Below, one piece after another: positions 49,647-59,851 of a DNA stretch of 64,000 nucleotides (its first letter is position 1; the number at the start of each line of letters is the position of its first letter). Source of the DNA: Marimonas arenosa (GTDB taxonomy: Bacteria; Pseudomonadota; Alphaproteobacteria; Rhodobacterales; Rhodobacteraceae); assembly GCF_030848945.1 (NCBI RefSeq), contig NZ_JANHAX010000005.1, positions 124,001 through 188,000 on the forward strand, written 5' to 3'. The notes under the pieces were generated by a model. That model did no database searches. It was not told the DNA's origin and saw only the letters and a list, made by a program, of their open reading frames with translations. The translations under genes were made by a program, and so were the position numbers.

Positions 49647-50702
49647 ATGCTCGAATATCTCAGCGAAAACGCGCTGGTCGCCCTGATCGGGCTCGCCGGT
49701 GGCCTGCTTCTGGGCCTCGCCGCCCGGCTCGGGCGCTTCTGCACCATGGGCGCCATCGAGGATCTGCTCTACGGCGGCTCCAGCCTGCGTATGCGAATGT
49801 GGGTGCTGGCGATCGGTGTCGCCATTCTCGGCACCTCGGCACTGACAGCCTCCGGCTGGCTGGTCCCGGAGCAGAGTTTCTATCTCTCGATCCGCTGGAT
49901 GCCGCTGGCCTCGATCCTGGGCGGTCTGATGTTCGGTTACGGCATGGCGCTCTCGGGCAATTGCGGCTACGGCTCGATCGCCCGTCTGGGCGGTGGCGAT
50001 CTCAGGGCCTTCGTCATCGTGCTGGTGATGGGGGTGTCGGCCTATGTCGTGCTCTCGGGTCCGCTGGCCGGCCTGCGGATTTGGCTCTTTCCCCAGGCCG
50101 AGGTCACCGGCCGCCCGCCCGGCATCGCCCATGCCCTCAGCGCGTCGACCGGGCTGACGGTCGGCAGGATCGGCCTGCTCACCGGGGCGCTGGTCATCGC
50201 CGGGGCACTGGCCTCGCGCGCCTTCCTCGCCAAGCCGAAAATGCTGTTCTGGGGCATGGTCGTGGGGCTTGCGATTGTCTCGGGCTGGGCCGGGACCGCA
50301 TGGGTCGCGGCCACGGGCTTTGACGCGGTGCCGGTGGTGTCGCATTCCTTTGCCGCCCCGGTCGGCGAAACCTTGCTCTATGCCATGACCGCCTCGGCCC
50401 GGGCGCCCTCCTTCGCGGTGGGTTCGATTCTCGGCGTCGGCCTCGGCGCCTTCGCCGGCTCGCTGATCAAGGGCCACTTCCGCTGGGAGGCCTGCGAGGA
50501 CCCGCGCGAGCTCAAGCGCCAGATCGTCGGCGCCGCGATGATGGGCGCCGGGGCGGTGATCGCCATGGGCTGTACCGTCGGCCAGGCGATCTCGGCATTT
50601 TCGGTGCTGAGCTTTTCCGCCCCGGTCACCTTCGCCGCGATCTTCGCCGGTGCCGCGGTCGGCCTGCGCCAGCTGATCGAGGGCTTCCAGCCGGCGGAAT
50701 AG
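49647..50702 (+). CDS. soxT: YeeE/YedE-type thiosulfate/sulfite permease SoxT
   Basis: 351 residues, about ten membrane helices, with the cysteine motifs of the thiosulfate transporter TsuA/YeeE family: Cys32 (RFCTMGA), Cys106 (SGNCGYGS) and a C-terminal MGCTVGQ. These cysteines relay thiosulfate through the pore. In Sox clusters the homologue is called SoxT and has been linked to sulfite/thiosulfate handling. Last gene of soxSRT; GAAGGAAGGA upstream. Confidence 0.82.
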   Translation: MLEYLSENALVALIGLAGGLLLGLAARLGRFCTMGAIEDLLYGGSSLRMRMWVLAIGVAILGTSALTASGWLVPEQSFYLSIRWMPLASILGGLMFGYGMALSGNCGYGSIARLGGGDLRAFVIVLVMGVSAYVVLSGPLAGLRIWLFPQAEVTGRPPGIAHALSASTGLTVGRIGLLTGALVIAGALASRAFLAKPKMLFWGMVVGLAIVSGWAGTAWVAATGFDAVPVVSHSFAAPVGETLLYAMTASARAPSFAVGSILGVGLGAFAGSLIKGHFRWEACEDPRELKRQIVGAAMMGAGAVIAMGCTVGQAISAFSVLSFSAPVTFAAIFAGAAVGLRQLIEGFQPAE

Positions 50703-50799
50703 GCGCATGCCGGCGCGCCACGTGGCGCGCGTCCCCCGATCCAAGCGATTGCGCCGCGCGGCGCGCGTCGCCGGGGGCCTCGCTTCGCGCGGCCGGCCC

Positions 50800-50850
50800 T
50801 TGGGGGCTCTGCCCCCAAACCCCCGAGGTATTTGCGGAACGCAAGAAGCA
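50800..50850 (+). repeat. intergenic hairpin-plus-core module, copy 3 (downstream of soxT)
   Basis: Hairpin TTGGGGGC-TCT-GCCCCCAA (50800-50818), then a diverged core CCCCCGAGGTATTTGCGG...GCAAGAAG. Same order and same direction relative to the upstream gene as the other copies; the core has small insertions. Confidence 0.65.
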
Positions 50851-50928
50851 AGGTTTCGTTAACTCCGTCCGGTTGGAAGCGTGGGTGCGGTACAGGCTGA
50901 GGAGCCGATGACCGCAACGGAAGAAGCT

Positions 50929-50960
50929 CCCGGTGGCGTTTGCCATCGGGGGTCTTTTCT
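50929..50960 (+). terminator. strong rho-independent terminator in the soxT downstream gap
   Basis: Nine-pair stem CCCGGTGGC/GCCATCGGG (one G-T) with loop GTTT, followed by GGTCTTTTCT. It lies 227 bases after soxT with the repeat module in between, so it may terminate a separate small transcript rather than soxT. Confidence 0.75.
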
Positions 50961-51029
50961 ACAGCACGGCTGATTTGGTTTTCTCAACCGCTCCGCCGGA
51001 GGCATCGCGCGCCGCGGCAACGGGCGGGC

Positions 51030-52160
51030 CTAACCCGCGTCCACGACCTCGAAATCCACCCCGCCCAGCACCCGGCCGTTGACCTGCACCTCGAGCCGGT
51101 GCGGCCCCGGCACCACCTTGACCGTGGTCGCCGCTTTCGGCAGGCGATAGCGCTTTTCCAGCCGCAGCGCCTGCCCCGGTTGCACCACCGCCTGGCCCAG
51201 CTTCATCACCCGGCGCCGCGGCGCCTGCCCCGGACCGCGATGGAAATGCACCACGTAGTCGACCAGCACCGGGCTGTCCGCGTCAGCCGCCAGCACCACG
51301 GCGAACCGCAACGGTTCTCCCGCCTGCAACCGTGCCCGGTCGAGCTCCAGCGCCGCCAGCCGCACCGGCGCATCGGCGCGATAGCCCAGCAACGCCAGCG
51401 CCCGCGCGTCGCCATCCTTCACCAGCGTCCGCAGGGCATGCGCCCGCATCCAGCCGAACTCTTCCGGCGCCTGCCGCCCCGCCGTGGCCCAGCCCTCCAG
51501 CCGGTCGATCACCACCTCTGGCATCAGCTTGCTGAGATCGTTGAGATGGTTGGCCACCGATCGCGTCACGAACCGCGTCGCATCGCCATGAAGCGCGTCG
51601 AGCAGCGGCAGCGCCCGGGCCGGATCCGCCGCGATGCCGCTGCCCCAGGGCAGTTTCGGCCGCGTGCCTTCGCTGACCAGCCGCCGCACATGGTAATGCG
51701 GATGGCCGCACCACGCCGCGAGCCGGGCAAAGACCAGATCCTCATGGGCATTGAGAAACGGCCGGATCGCGTATTCCATCGAGAAGCGCTGGGTCAGTTC
51801 CTCCAGCAGGTCCAGCGCCCGCTCCGGCCGGTCCAGCCCGCGCCGCACCACCAGTTCGCCCAGTGGCGCGTAGATGAAATCGCCGAAGTCGCCGTCGCTG
51901 AGGCCCGGATCGCAGGACGGCGGCAACGCCGCCAGGATCACCGCGGCCAAGTCTTCGAAGTCCCGCGGCAGCCGGGCGTCGAGGCATTCGGCGATCCAGC
52001 CGATCCGCGCCTTCAGCTCCAGCTCCGGCAGCCGCGCCATGACCGCTTCGGCGAAGGCGCTGGCCGCGAACCCCGGGGCCGCCGCCGCAACCCGCTGGCC
52101 CAGCCCGACGACCTTGCCGGCGTTGAACAGCTGATCGGCGAGCGAAAACCCCTGCGCCAT
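51030..52160 (-). CDS. DNA alkylation repair protein (AlkD-like HEAT repeats)
   Basis: 376 residues. The N-terminal ~260 are helical HEAT-like repeats resembling AlkC/AlkD DNA glycosylases (FAEAVMARLPELELKARIGWIAECL; VRRLVSEGTRPKLPWG; THFVTRSVANHLNDLSK-type ATRFVTRSVANHLNDLSKLMP), followed by an Ig-like beta domain (about 275-376). AlkC-type members with such a tail remove 3-methyladenine-class lesions. The ATG overlaps the SDR stop (TGATG), so the two genes form a coupled pair. Confidence 0.8.
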   Translation of the reverse strand: MAQGFSLADQLFNAGKVVGLGQRVAAAAPGFAASAFAEAVMARLPELELKARIGWIAECLDARLPRDFEDLAAVILAALPPSCDPGLSDGDFGDFIYAPLGELVVRRGLDRPERALDLLEELTQRFSMEYAIRPFLNAHEDLVFARLAAWCGHPHYHVRRLVSEGTRPKLPWGSGIAADPARALPLLDALHGDATRFVTRSVANHLNDLSKLMPEVVIDRLEGWATAGRQAPEEFGWMRAHALRTLVKDGDARALALLGYRADAPVRLAALELDRARLQAGEPLRFAVVLAADADSPVLVDYVVHFHRGPGQAPRRRVMKLGQAVVQPGQALRLEKRYRLPKAATTVKVVPGPHRLEVQVNGRVLGGVDFEVVDAG

Positions 52161-52939
52161 CAGAGCGTCATGTTCACCCCGCCGCCGTCGAGCAGGATGT
52201 TCTGACCGACGATGAACCCGGCATGTTGCGAGCACAGGAAGGCGCAGGCGGCGCCGAATTCCTCCGCCGTGCCATAGCGCCCGGCGGGAATCGAGGTGCA
52301 GCGCTGCGCCTTGGCCTCTTCCATGGAAATACCCTGCTCCTGCGCCACCTTGGTATCGAGCGATATCGCCCGGTCGGTGGCGTGGATCCCCGGCAGCAGG
52401 TTGTTGATCGTCACCCCCGATCCCGCCACCTGCCGCGCGGTGCCGGCGACATAGCCGGTCAACCCGGCGCGCGCCGAATTGGAAAGCCCCAGCACCGCGA
52501 TCGGCGCCTTCACGCTTTGCGAGGTGATGTTGACCACCCGGCCCCAGCCGCGGCTCATCATCCCCGGCAGACAGGCCTTCATCATCGCGATCGGCGTCAG
52601 CATGTTGGCGTCGAGCGCGCGGATGAAGTCCTCGCGCTCCCAGTCATACCACATGCCCGGCGGCGGCCCGCCGGCATTGTTCACCAGGATATCGACCTCG
52701 CCGGCGGCATCCAGCACCTGCGCCCGGCCATCCTCGCTGGTGATGTCGGCGGCCACCGGCACCACGGTGACCCCATGCGCCGCGGCGATCTCCTCGGCCG
52801 CCTGTCTCAGCGGCCCGTCGCTGCGCGCGTTCATCACCAGATTGACACCCGCCGCCGCCAGCGCCTCGGCGCAACCGCGCCCCAGCCCCTTTGACGAGGC
52901 GCAGACGATCGCCTTCTTTCCTGCAAGTCCCAGATCCAT
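52160..52939 (-). CDS. SDR family oxidoreductase lacking the usual Tyr-Lys pair
   Basis: 259 residues with an SDR fold: cofactor loop ASSKGLGRG, VNNAGGPP, VVNITSQS and the C-terminal LLDGGGVNMTL. In place of YxxxK it has GLSNSARAGLTGY, as in a divergent FabG-like group (LSNxxRxGxxG) whose catalysis is unclear. Substrate unknown. GGGAGAG before ATG 52939. It is translationally coupled to the alkylation repair gene, an unexpected pairing. Confidence 0.75.
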   Translation of the reverse strand: MDLGLAGKKAIVCASSKGLGRGCAEALAAAGVNLVMNARSDGPLRQAAEEIAAAHGVTVVPVAADITSEDGRAQVLDAAGEVDILVNNAGGPPPGMWYDWEREDFIRALDANMLTPIAMMKACLPGMMSRGWGRVVNITSQSVKAPIAVLGLSNSARAGLTGYVAGTARQVAGSGVTINNLLPGIHATDRAISLDTKVAQEQGISMEEAKAQRCTSIPAGRYGTAEEFGAACAFLCSQHAGFIVGQNILLDGGGVNMTL

Positions 52940-53467
52940 GCGCGCTCTCCCTTTGCTGATTCCCATTCGACTGTCAGCCATAAAACCCCAAGCAGCCAGC
53001 CAAGGCCAGTGCCCGATGATCGACCCGCTCAGACCATACGCGCGGCCCAACCCGTCTCCGGCAGAGACCGCCGCAGACAACACCTGCGCTCAGCCCGAGG
53101 TGCAGCCCCGGGGCCCTCGATACGTCGAGGCGGTGCCACGCACCCGAATGCCCGGGGTGGAATGGCGGTTTCGGCCCAATGCGGACCTCGGGCGTTCCGA
53201 CCACAAGCCGCTTGGGCGCCGCCCCGCGGGGCGGCGCCCAAGCGGTTCGGCATGACGCTCTGTACAGCCAGATCCTTTGACCTTCAGCGGCCCTCACCGC
53301 CTCACCCGATCGCTGCCCCGGGAGCCGCAGGTCGGGAAGCGTGCAGCGTCTTCGCGGCTATCCGCGCGGAAACCCGATGAACAACTCCAGGCCGTTTTCC
53401 CTTCTCCCGCAACAGCGACAGGGGGCCAGATCCCGGGGCCCCGACTCCCAGGCCACGGCGGCACCCT
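52940..53467. other. 528-base intergenic region with a 38-bp perfect palindrome
   Basis: No frame looks like a gene. It should hold the promoter of the SDR/AlkD unit near 52950-53000. The one striking element is the palindrome at 53208-53245. Short GC-rich frames on both strands give Arg/Pro/Ala-rich noise. Confidence 0.5.
53208..53245. repeat. 38-bp perfect palindrome without spacer
   Basis: Left arm CCGCTTGGGCGCCGCCCCG, right arm its exact complement, meeting in the middle without a loop. It lies about 220 bp from the BrnA-like gene stop and 270 bp from the SDR start. It could act as a bidirectional terminator in RNA, but no T-run follows on either side. Confidence 0.7.
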
Positions 53468-53821
53468 CTACCCCTCCTCCTCTCCGCCCATGCGCTCGAG
53501 CAGGGCCATGAAGGCGGGCGCAACCTCGTTCTCATCCCAATGCGACGTGACGCGGCCCGCCAAGAGGGCCTGCCAGTATATCCGCAGGATCGTGTTGATC
53601 CGCGTCCCATAGCCCGGCCCCAGCTTGCGGAACCAGCGCACCATGTCGGCATCGAGCCTGAGCGTCACCTTCTCCTTCACCACCGGAAGCGGCGCCGACA
53701 TGTCGAGCCCGTTCCACCCTTCAGGCAGCGACCGGTCGACCCAGTTCTCCGACAGCTCCTGCTGGAACTTGCGAAGCTCTTCCATCATTCGCACTTCGGC
53801 AACTCGCCTGCTCTCGCTCAT
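53468..53821 (-). CDS. BrnA-like antitoxin without a toxin partner
   Basis: 117 residues. The C-terminal half (VKEKVTLRLDADMVRWFRKLGPGYGTRINTILRIYWQALL) matches the BrnA_antitoxin domain, a ribbon-helix-helix DNA-binding fold that represses its own operon and neutralises the RNase toxin BrnT. The N-terminal half is an unrelated helical segment. No BrnT-like gene (about 90 residues) lies next to it on either strand. It may be an orphan antitoxin or a transcription factor derived from one. GATGGGGG ribosome site is weak. Confidence 0.7.
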   Translation of the reverse strand: MSESRRVAEVRMMEELRKFQQELSENWVDRSLPEGWNGLDMSAPLPVVKEKVTLRLDADMVRWFRKLGPGYGTRINTILRIYWQALLAGRVTSHWDENEVAPAFMALLERMGGEEEG

Positions 53822-53985
53822 CTCGCGCCCCCATCGTCGTTAAGATCGCGGAAAGGTCTAGCGACCAAAGGTTAACGCCGCTTCTGCCCACCGTACGCCA
53901 GACAGGAGGCCAGCCGGCGCGCCAGCCAGCCGGCCCGACGCCACCATTCTTGCCATTGCCGCATTCCTTACCTATACGCGCGCTC

Positions 53986-55589
<1,604 letters not shown>

Positions 55590-55593
<4 letters not shown>

Positions 55594-56069
55594 ACCCGGC
55601 ACGGCCCGATTGCCTTCTTTGCGATCCCGGCATGCCGCGCCCTTGCCAACGTGACGGTCAATTCTCGGCCGACCGCGTAGCCGCCGCCGTGCTGGCGCAT
55701 TATGCTGCGGCGGAAGCCGATGAAGCCTACGCGTGGGCCTATTCGTGCCTGTCGTCACTGGAATATGACGACCCCGAGATGGCCTGGGACCTCACGTTGC
55801 GCATGATAAGGCTGGTTTCCACGACGCAGATCGCAGGCGTCGTCGCGGCAGGTAGCCTCGAACAGCTTTTGGCCGATCACCCTGACGCTTTCGTGCCACG
55901 TGCCGAGACGCTGGCGCGCACCTCCGCCCGATTTCGTTTCATGTTGTCAGGGGTCTGGCCACAAAAACGGCAGGACAGCCCGGGCTGGCAACGCATCCTC
56001 GCGGCTCGTGCGCCCGGCCCCGATATGGATGCAGGCGATCCTCTTCCCCCCAACGATCTGCCCGATTGA
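55590..56069 (+). CDS. hypothetical protein (DUF6869-like), coupled to prfC
   Basis: 159 residues if translated from TTG 55590 (TTGA overlap with the prfC stop; AAGGAAA 9 bases upstream), or 145 from ATG 55632. The body is helical (FSADRVAAAVLAHYAAAEADEAYAWAYSCLSSLEYDDPEMAWDLTLRMIRLV...), resembling the DUF6869 group of immunity- or effector-associated helical proteins, with a short cysteine pair at the N terminus (DCLLCDPG). Function unknown. The stop overlaps or abuts the frame of the next gene. Confidence 0.55.
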
Positions 56070-56101
56070 CCAGCTCTCACCATCCGGCCAATATTCCTAC
56101 A

Positions 56102-57076
56102 ATGAGCAACCCGCCGAAATGGGGCATCGTCTCCACCATCAAGGCCCCCCTGCGCGATATCGCGACCTTTGCCGCCCATCACCTTGACCTCGGCGCGCAT
56201 CGCTTGCTGATCTATCTCGACGACGCCAACCAAGACGCCGTCGACCGCCTGTCGCAGCACCCGAGGATCCACATCGAACTGGCCGACGAAGCCCACTGGC
56301 GCCGCCCCCGCCGCCCCACCAAGCATCAGGTCCGCCAGACCCAGAACGCGCGTCATGCCTATCGCCACAAGGCCGACGATCTCGACTGGCTGGCGCATAT
56401 CGACGTCGACGAGTTTCTTTTGCCAGGCAATCCCTTAGAGGATCAACTTGAGGCCCTCTCCGCGGAGTGTACCTGTGCCCGCGTCCGCCCGATCGAGGCG
56501 CTGTCATCCGAAGGTGTCCGCGACATGCCGCCGGGCCAAACCTGCTTCAAGGCGATGGCTCGCGACCGCGCCACCCGCAACGCCCAGACCGGCGCGATCT
56601 ATCCCACCTACGGCGCCCAGTTGAACGGCGGTTTCCTCAGCCATGTCGCGGGCAAGCTCTTCATCCGCACCGGGCTCGACGAGGTCGACGTCAGGATCCA
56701 CAACGTGATCATCGGCGGCCAACAGAACCCCGGCCAGCAAGAGTTCGAGGCCACCGAGCTGTGCCACATGCATGCGCCTTCTCTCACCGACTGGCTGGCG
56801 CGCTTCCGCTACCGCCTTAAGAACGGCTCCTACCGCCCGGATCTCGCCCCCACCCGGACCCGCGAAAGCGGCGGGCTCACGATGCACGAGCTTTTTACCT
56901 TCATTCTCGAGCATGAGGGCGAGGCCGGCTTGCATGCCTTCTATGACGAGGTGTGCCGCGCCACCCCCGCGCTGCGCCGTAAACTGCAGGACCACGGGCT
57001 GTTGCGTTGCCACACACTTGATCTCGACGCGAAGCTAGCGAAACACTTTCCCGATCTAGCCCAGTTTTGTTTCTAG
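56102..57076 (+). CDS. glycosyltransferase family 2 protein (Glyco_tranf_2_4/GT92-like)
   Basis: 324 residues. Start region WGIVSTIKAPLRDIATFAAHHLDLGAHRLLIYLDD and the metal-binding DVDEF (AHIDVDEFLLP) are those of glycosyltransferases of the Glyco_tranf_2_4/GT92 type, often encoded in alphaproteobacterial surface-polysaccharide regions. Acceptor unknown. ATG 56102 is preferred over a TTG at 56066. 30 bp after the previous gene. Confidence 0.78.
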   Translation: MSNPPKWGIVSTIKAPLRDIATFAAHHLDLGAHRLLIYLDDANQDAVDRLSQHPRIHIELADEAHWRRPRRPTKHQVRQTQNARHAYRHKADDLDWLAHIDVDEFLLPGNPLEDQLEALSAECTCARVRPIEALSSEGVRDMPPGQTCFKAMARDRATRNAQTGAIYPTYGAQLNGGFLSHVAGKLFIRTGLDEVDVRIHNVIIGGQQNPGQQEFEATELCHMHAPSLTDWLARFRYRLKNGSYRPDLAPTRTRESGGLTMHELFTFILEHEGEAGLHAFYDEVCRATPALRRKLQDHGLLRCHTLDLDAKLAKHFPDLAQFCF

Positions 57077-57247
57077 TTCGGCAACAAAGCGCGGCGAAAG
57101 CGCCCCCGTAACCTGTCTCCATTGACCATTCGCCAGAATTTCCCTAAACATCGCGCGCGGGTCAGAGATGTGGACAACCACGGGCCGTCCAGGCCGACCC
57201 ACGACAGACGCTACGGGCCAAGACGTGTCCGTAAACCACGGATACAA

Positions 57248-58651
57248 ATGACAAAATTTTCAGACCTGAAGCTCGATCCGAAGGTACTTAAGGCCGTCGA
57301 AGAGGCGGGCTACGAATCCCCGACACCAATCCAGGCCGGCGCCATTCCGCCGGCGCTCGAAGGCCGCGACGTGCTGGGTATCGCCCAGACTGGCACCGGC
57401 AAGACCGCCGGCTTCGTGCTGCCGATGATCACCATGCTGGCCCGCGGCCGGGCCCGCGCCCGCATGCCCCGCAGCCTGGTGCTCTGCCCGACGCGCGAAC
57501 TGGCGGCCCAGGTGGCCGAAAACTTCGACACCTATGCCAAGAACGTCAAGCTGACCAAGGCGCTGCTGATTGGCGGCGTCAGCTTCAAGGAACAGGACGC
57601 GCTGATCGACAAGGGCGTTGACGTTCTGATCGCCACGCCGGGTCGCCTGCTCGACCATTTCGAACGTGGCAAGCTGCTACTCACCGGCGTGCAGGTCATG
57701 GTGGTGGACGAAGCCGACCGGATGCTCGACATGGGCTTCATCCCCGATATCGAACGCATCTTCTCGCTCACGCCCTTCACCCGCCAGACGCTGTTCTTCT
57801 CGGCCACCATGGCGCCCGAGATCGAGCGTATCACCAACACCTTCCTGTCGAACCCCGCCCGCATCGAGGTCGCCCGCCAGGCCACGGCCTCCGAGACCAT
57901 CGAACAGGGCGTGGTGATGTTCAAACCCTCGCGCCGCGACCGCGCCGACAGCGAGAAACGCAAGCTCTTGCGCGCGCTGATCGATGCCGAGGGGGACAAG
58001 CTGACCAATGCCATCATCTTCTGCAACCGCAAGACCGATGTCGATATCGTCGCAAAATCCTTGAAGAAATACGGCTACGACGCGGCGCCTATCCACGGCG
58101 ATCTCGACCAGTCGCAGCGCACGCGCACGCTGGATGGCTTCCGCAATGGCGAGCTCAAACTGCTGATCGCCTCCGACGTGGCGGCGCGCGGGCTCGACGT
58201 ACCGGCGGTCAGCCATGTCTTCAACTTCGACGTTCCCGGCCACGCCGAGGATTACGTGCACCGCATCGGCCGAACCGGCCGCGCAGGGCGCGCGGGCAAG
58301 GCGATCACCTTGTGCTCGACCCGCGACGAGAAAAACCTCGACGATGTCGAACGCCTGATCGACAAACAGATCCCCCGGCTCGACAACCCGCTGGCAGGGG
58401 CCCAGCCGGAGAAGGTCGAAGACCGCTCCGACGACCAGCCCAAGCGCAGCCGCAGCCGCAAGCCCAAGCCCGACGAAACCCCGCGCGAGGCCCGTGCGGA
58501 CGACAAACCGCGCAAGGACGACACTGCCCGCGAGGAGCCCCGCAGCCGCTCGCAGCGCGGCAAAAAGGATGCCGACAACAACATCGTCGGCATGGGCGAC
58601 CACCTGCCCGGCTTCATCGCCAAGAGCTTCGACGAACGCCGCGCCGGTTGA
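57248..58651 (+). CDS. rhlE: DEAD-box RNA helicase (RhlE-like)
   Basis: 467 residues: Q motif (FSDLKLDPKVLKAVEEAGYESPTPIQ), Walker A AQTGTGKT (Lys52), DEAD in VVDEADRMLDMG, SAT, and motif VI HRIGRTGRAGR. The C-terminal ~100 residues are a basic, Arg/Lys/Asp-rich low-complexity tail typical of RhlE proteins in ribosome assembly and RNA decay. ATG 57248 begins the Q-motif region as in homologues. Confidence 0.9.
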   Translation: MTKFSDLKLDPKVLKAVEEAGYESPTPIQAGAIPPALEGRDVLGIAQTGTGKTAGFVLPMITMLARGRARARMPRSLVLCPTRELAAQVAENFDTYAKNVKLTKALLIGGVSFKEQDALIDKGVDVLIATPGRLLDHFERGKLLLTGVQVMVVDEADRMLDMGFIPDIERIFSLTPFTRQTLFFSATMAPEIERITNTFLSNPARIEVARQATASETIEQGVVMFKPSRRDRADSEKRKLLRALIDAEGDKLTNAIIFCNRKTDVDIVAKSLKKYGYDAAPIHGDLDQSQRTRTLDGFRNGELKLLIASDVAARGLDVPAVSHVFNFDVPGHAEDYVHRIGRTGRAGRAGKAITLCSTRDEKNLDDVERLIDKQIPRLDNPLAGAQPEKVEDRSDDQPKRSRSRKPKPDETPREARADDKPRKDDTAREEPRSRSQRGKKDADNNIVGMGDHLPGFIAKSFDERRAG

Positions 58652-58739
58652 CGCGGCTCCGACAAGACCCCATATGCAAGACGTAGAAGCCACCGCCACG
58701 GTGGCTCTACGGCTTTTCCCTGAAAATCGAGAGGCATCC

Positions 58740-59300
58740 ATGCTGACACATCGTTTCGACGATGCGCTTGCCTGTGCCGCGGCCTGGCACCGCACACAAA
58801 CCCGCAAGGGCACGTCCATCCCCTATCTCTCGCATCTCATGGCGGTCTCCGCCCTGGTGCTGGAACATGGCGGCGACGAAAATACGGCCATCGCCGGGCT
58901 GTTACACGACGCGATCGAGGACGCCGGCCAGAGCCGCGAAACTCTGAGTGACCGCTTCGGCCCCGACGTCGCCGCCATCGTTGCTGAATGCAGCGATTCT
59001 GACGGCACCGCGCCCAAACCCGCCTGGGACACACGCAAACATGCCTATCTGGCAAATCTGCCGCAGAAATCAGCCAAAGCGATCCTCGTCACCACCTGCG
59101 ACAAGCTGCACAACGCGACCGCCATCGCCGAGGACCTCCGCCGCCACGGCCCCGCGGTCTTCGACCGCTTCACCGCCGGCCGCGACGGCACGCTCTGGTA
59201 TTATCGGTCGCTGGCCGACAGCCTCGCCCGGCTTGCCCGGCCAGACCTCGGCAGGCGCCTTGCCCGCGCCGTGGCCGAGATGGAGCACCTCGCCGCCTAG
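58740..59300 (+). CDS. HD-domain protein (SpoT/YfbR-like hydrolase)
   Basis: 186 residues with the HD metal site: His36-like SHLMAVSALV, HD pair in LLHDAIEDAG and later Asp in TTCDKLHNA. The spacing matches the RelA/SpoT hydrolase-like or MESH1 small HD proteins; a guanosine tetraphosphate or nucleotide phosphohydrolase role is plausible, not proven. ATG 58740 is chosen; a frame extension upstream is not convincing. Its last 4 bases overlap the convergent DUF4166 gene. Confidence 0.78.
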   Translation: MLTHRFDDALACAAAWHRTQTRKGTSIPYLSHLMAVSALVLEHGGDENTAIAGLLHDAIEDAGQSRETLSDRFGPDVAAIVAECSDSDGTAPKPAWDTRKHAYLANLPQKSAKAILVTTCDKLHNATAIAEDLRRHGPAVFDRFTAGRDGTLWYYRSLADSLARLARPDLGRRLARAVAEMEHLAA

Positions 59301-59851
59301 TTCCGCACCTCGGCCGGCGGGACCGGGTGAACCACGCCATGATAGTGGATCAGCCGCCCGATCAGCGGAAAATCCGCGTGCGAGTAGAACTCGAAACCGC
59401 CATCAACCGCCTCGGTCTCCCAGGTTTCGATCCTCGGCCCCAGAAAACGCGGCAGCGGCACCGGCCCCAGCGACCAACGCCGGAACACCCAGTGCATCCT
59501 CCCGCCCTCGGCTTGCAGGTGAAAGCCGAAGCGAAAAGGTGGAAACCGCTCGTCCAGCACGCCATCGGGCGCAGCGGAAAAGCTCGACGAAAACCGCCGC
59601 GCCGCGAAGCGCCGGCACCAACGGTCGCGGCCGTTTTCCTGGCTGAGCCAAATTTCGACATCCAGCTCGGCGCCGGTTTCGGGAAAGCCGAACACCCGCC
59701 GGATCAGCCGCGCCAGCGCGTGATCGCTCCCGCCTGAAAAGGCGGTGCCGCGGTAATGGTCATGGGCAGGCTCATGAAACCTCTGCACTGCCCCGGGCAG
59801 ATCGTCATACCGTGGCCCCAGAAGGTCGCGGAAGACGTTCAAAGCACTCAC
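59297..59851 (-). CDS. DUF4166 domain protein
   Basis: 184 residues matching DUF4166 (LLGPRYDDLPGAVQRFHEPAHDHYRGTAFSGG ... ETWETEAVDGGFEFYSHADFPLIGRLIHYHGVV). Function unknown; in other genomes the domain is fused to saccharopine-dehydrogenase-like proteins. Start overlaps the rnj stop by 4 bases (ATGA), so it is cotranslated with RNase J. Confidence 0.82.
   Translation of the reverse strand: MSALNVFRDLLGPRYDDLPGAVQRFHEPAHDHYRGTAFSGGSDHALARLIRRVFGFPETGAELDVEIWLSQENGRDRWCRRFAARRFSSSFSAAPDGVLDERFPPFRFGFHLQAEGGRMHWVFRRWSLGPVPLPRFLGPRIETWETEAVDGGFEFYSHADFPLIGRLIHYHGVVHPVPPAEVRN

Larger units (their letters stand above)
50703..51029. other. 327-base intergenic region with repeat module and possible sRNA
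   Basis: Contents in order: GC-rich inverted repeats (GCGCGCCACGTGGCGCGC near 50713), the hairpin/core repeat module (50800-50850), then about 80 bases without a credible frame ending in a strong terminator (50929-50960). No protein gene is supported. Confidence 0.6.
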
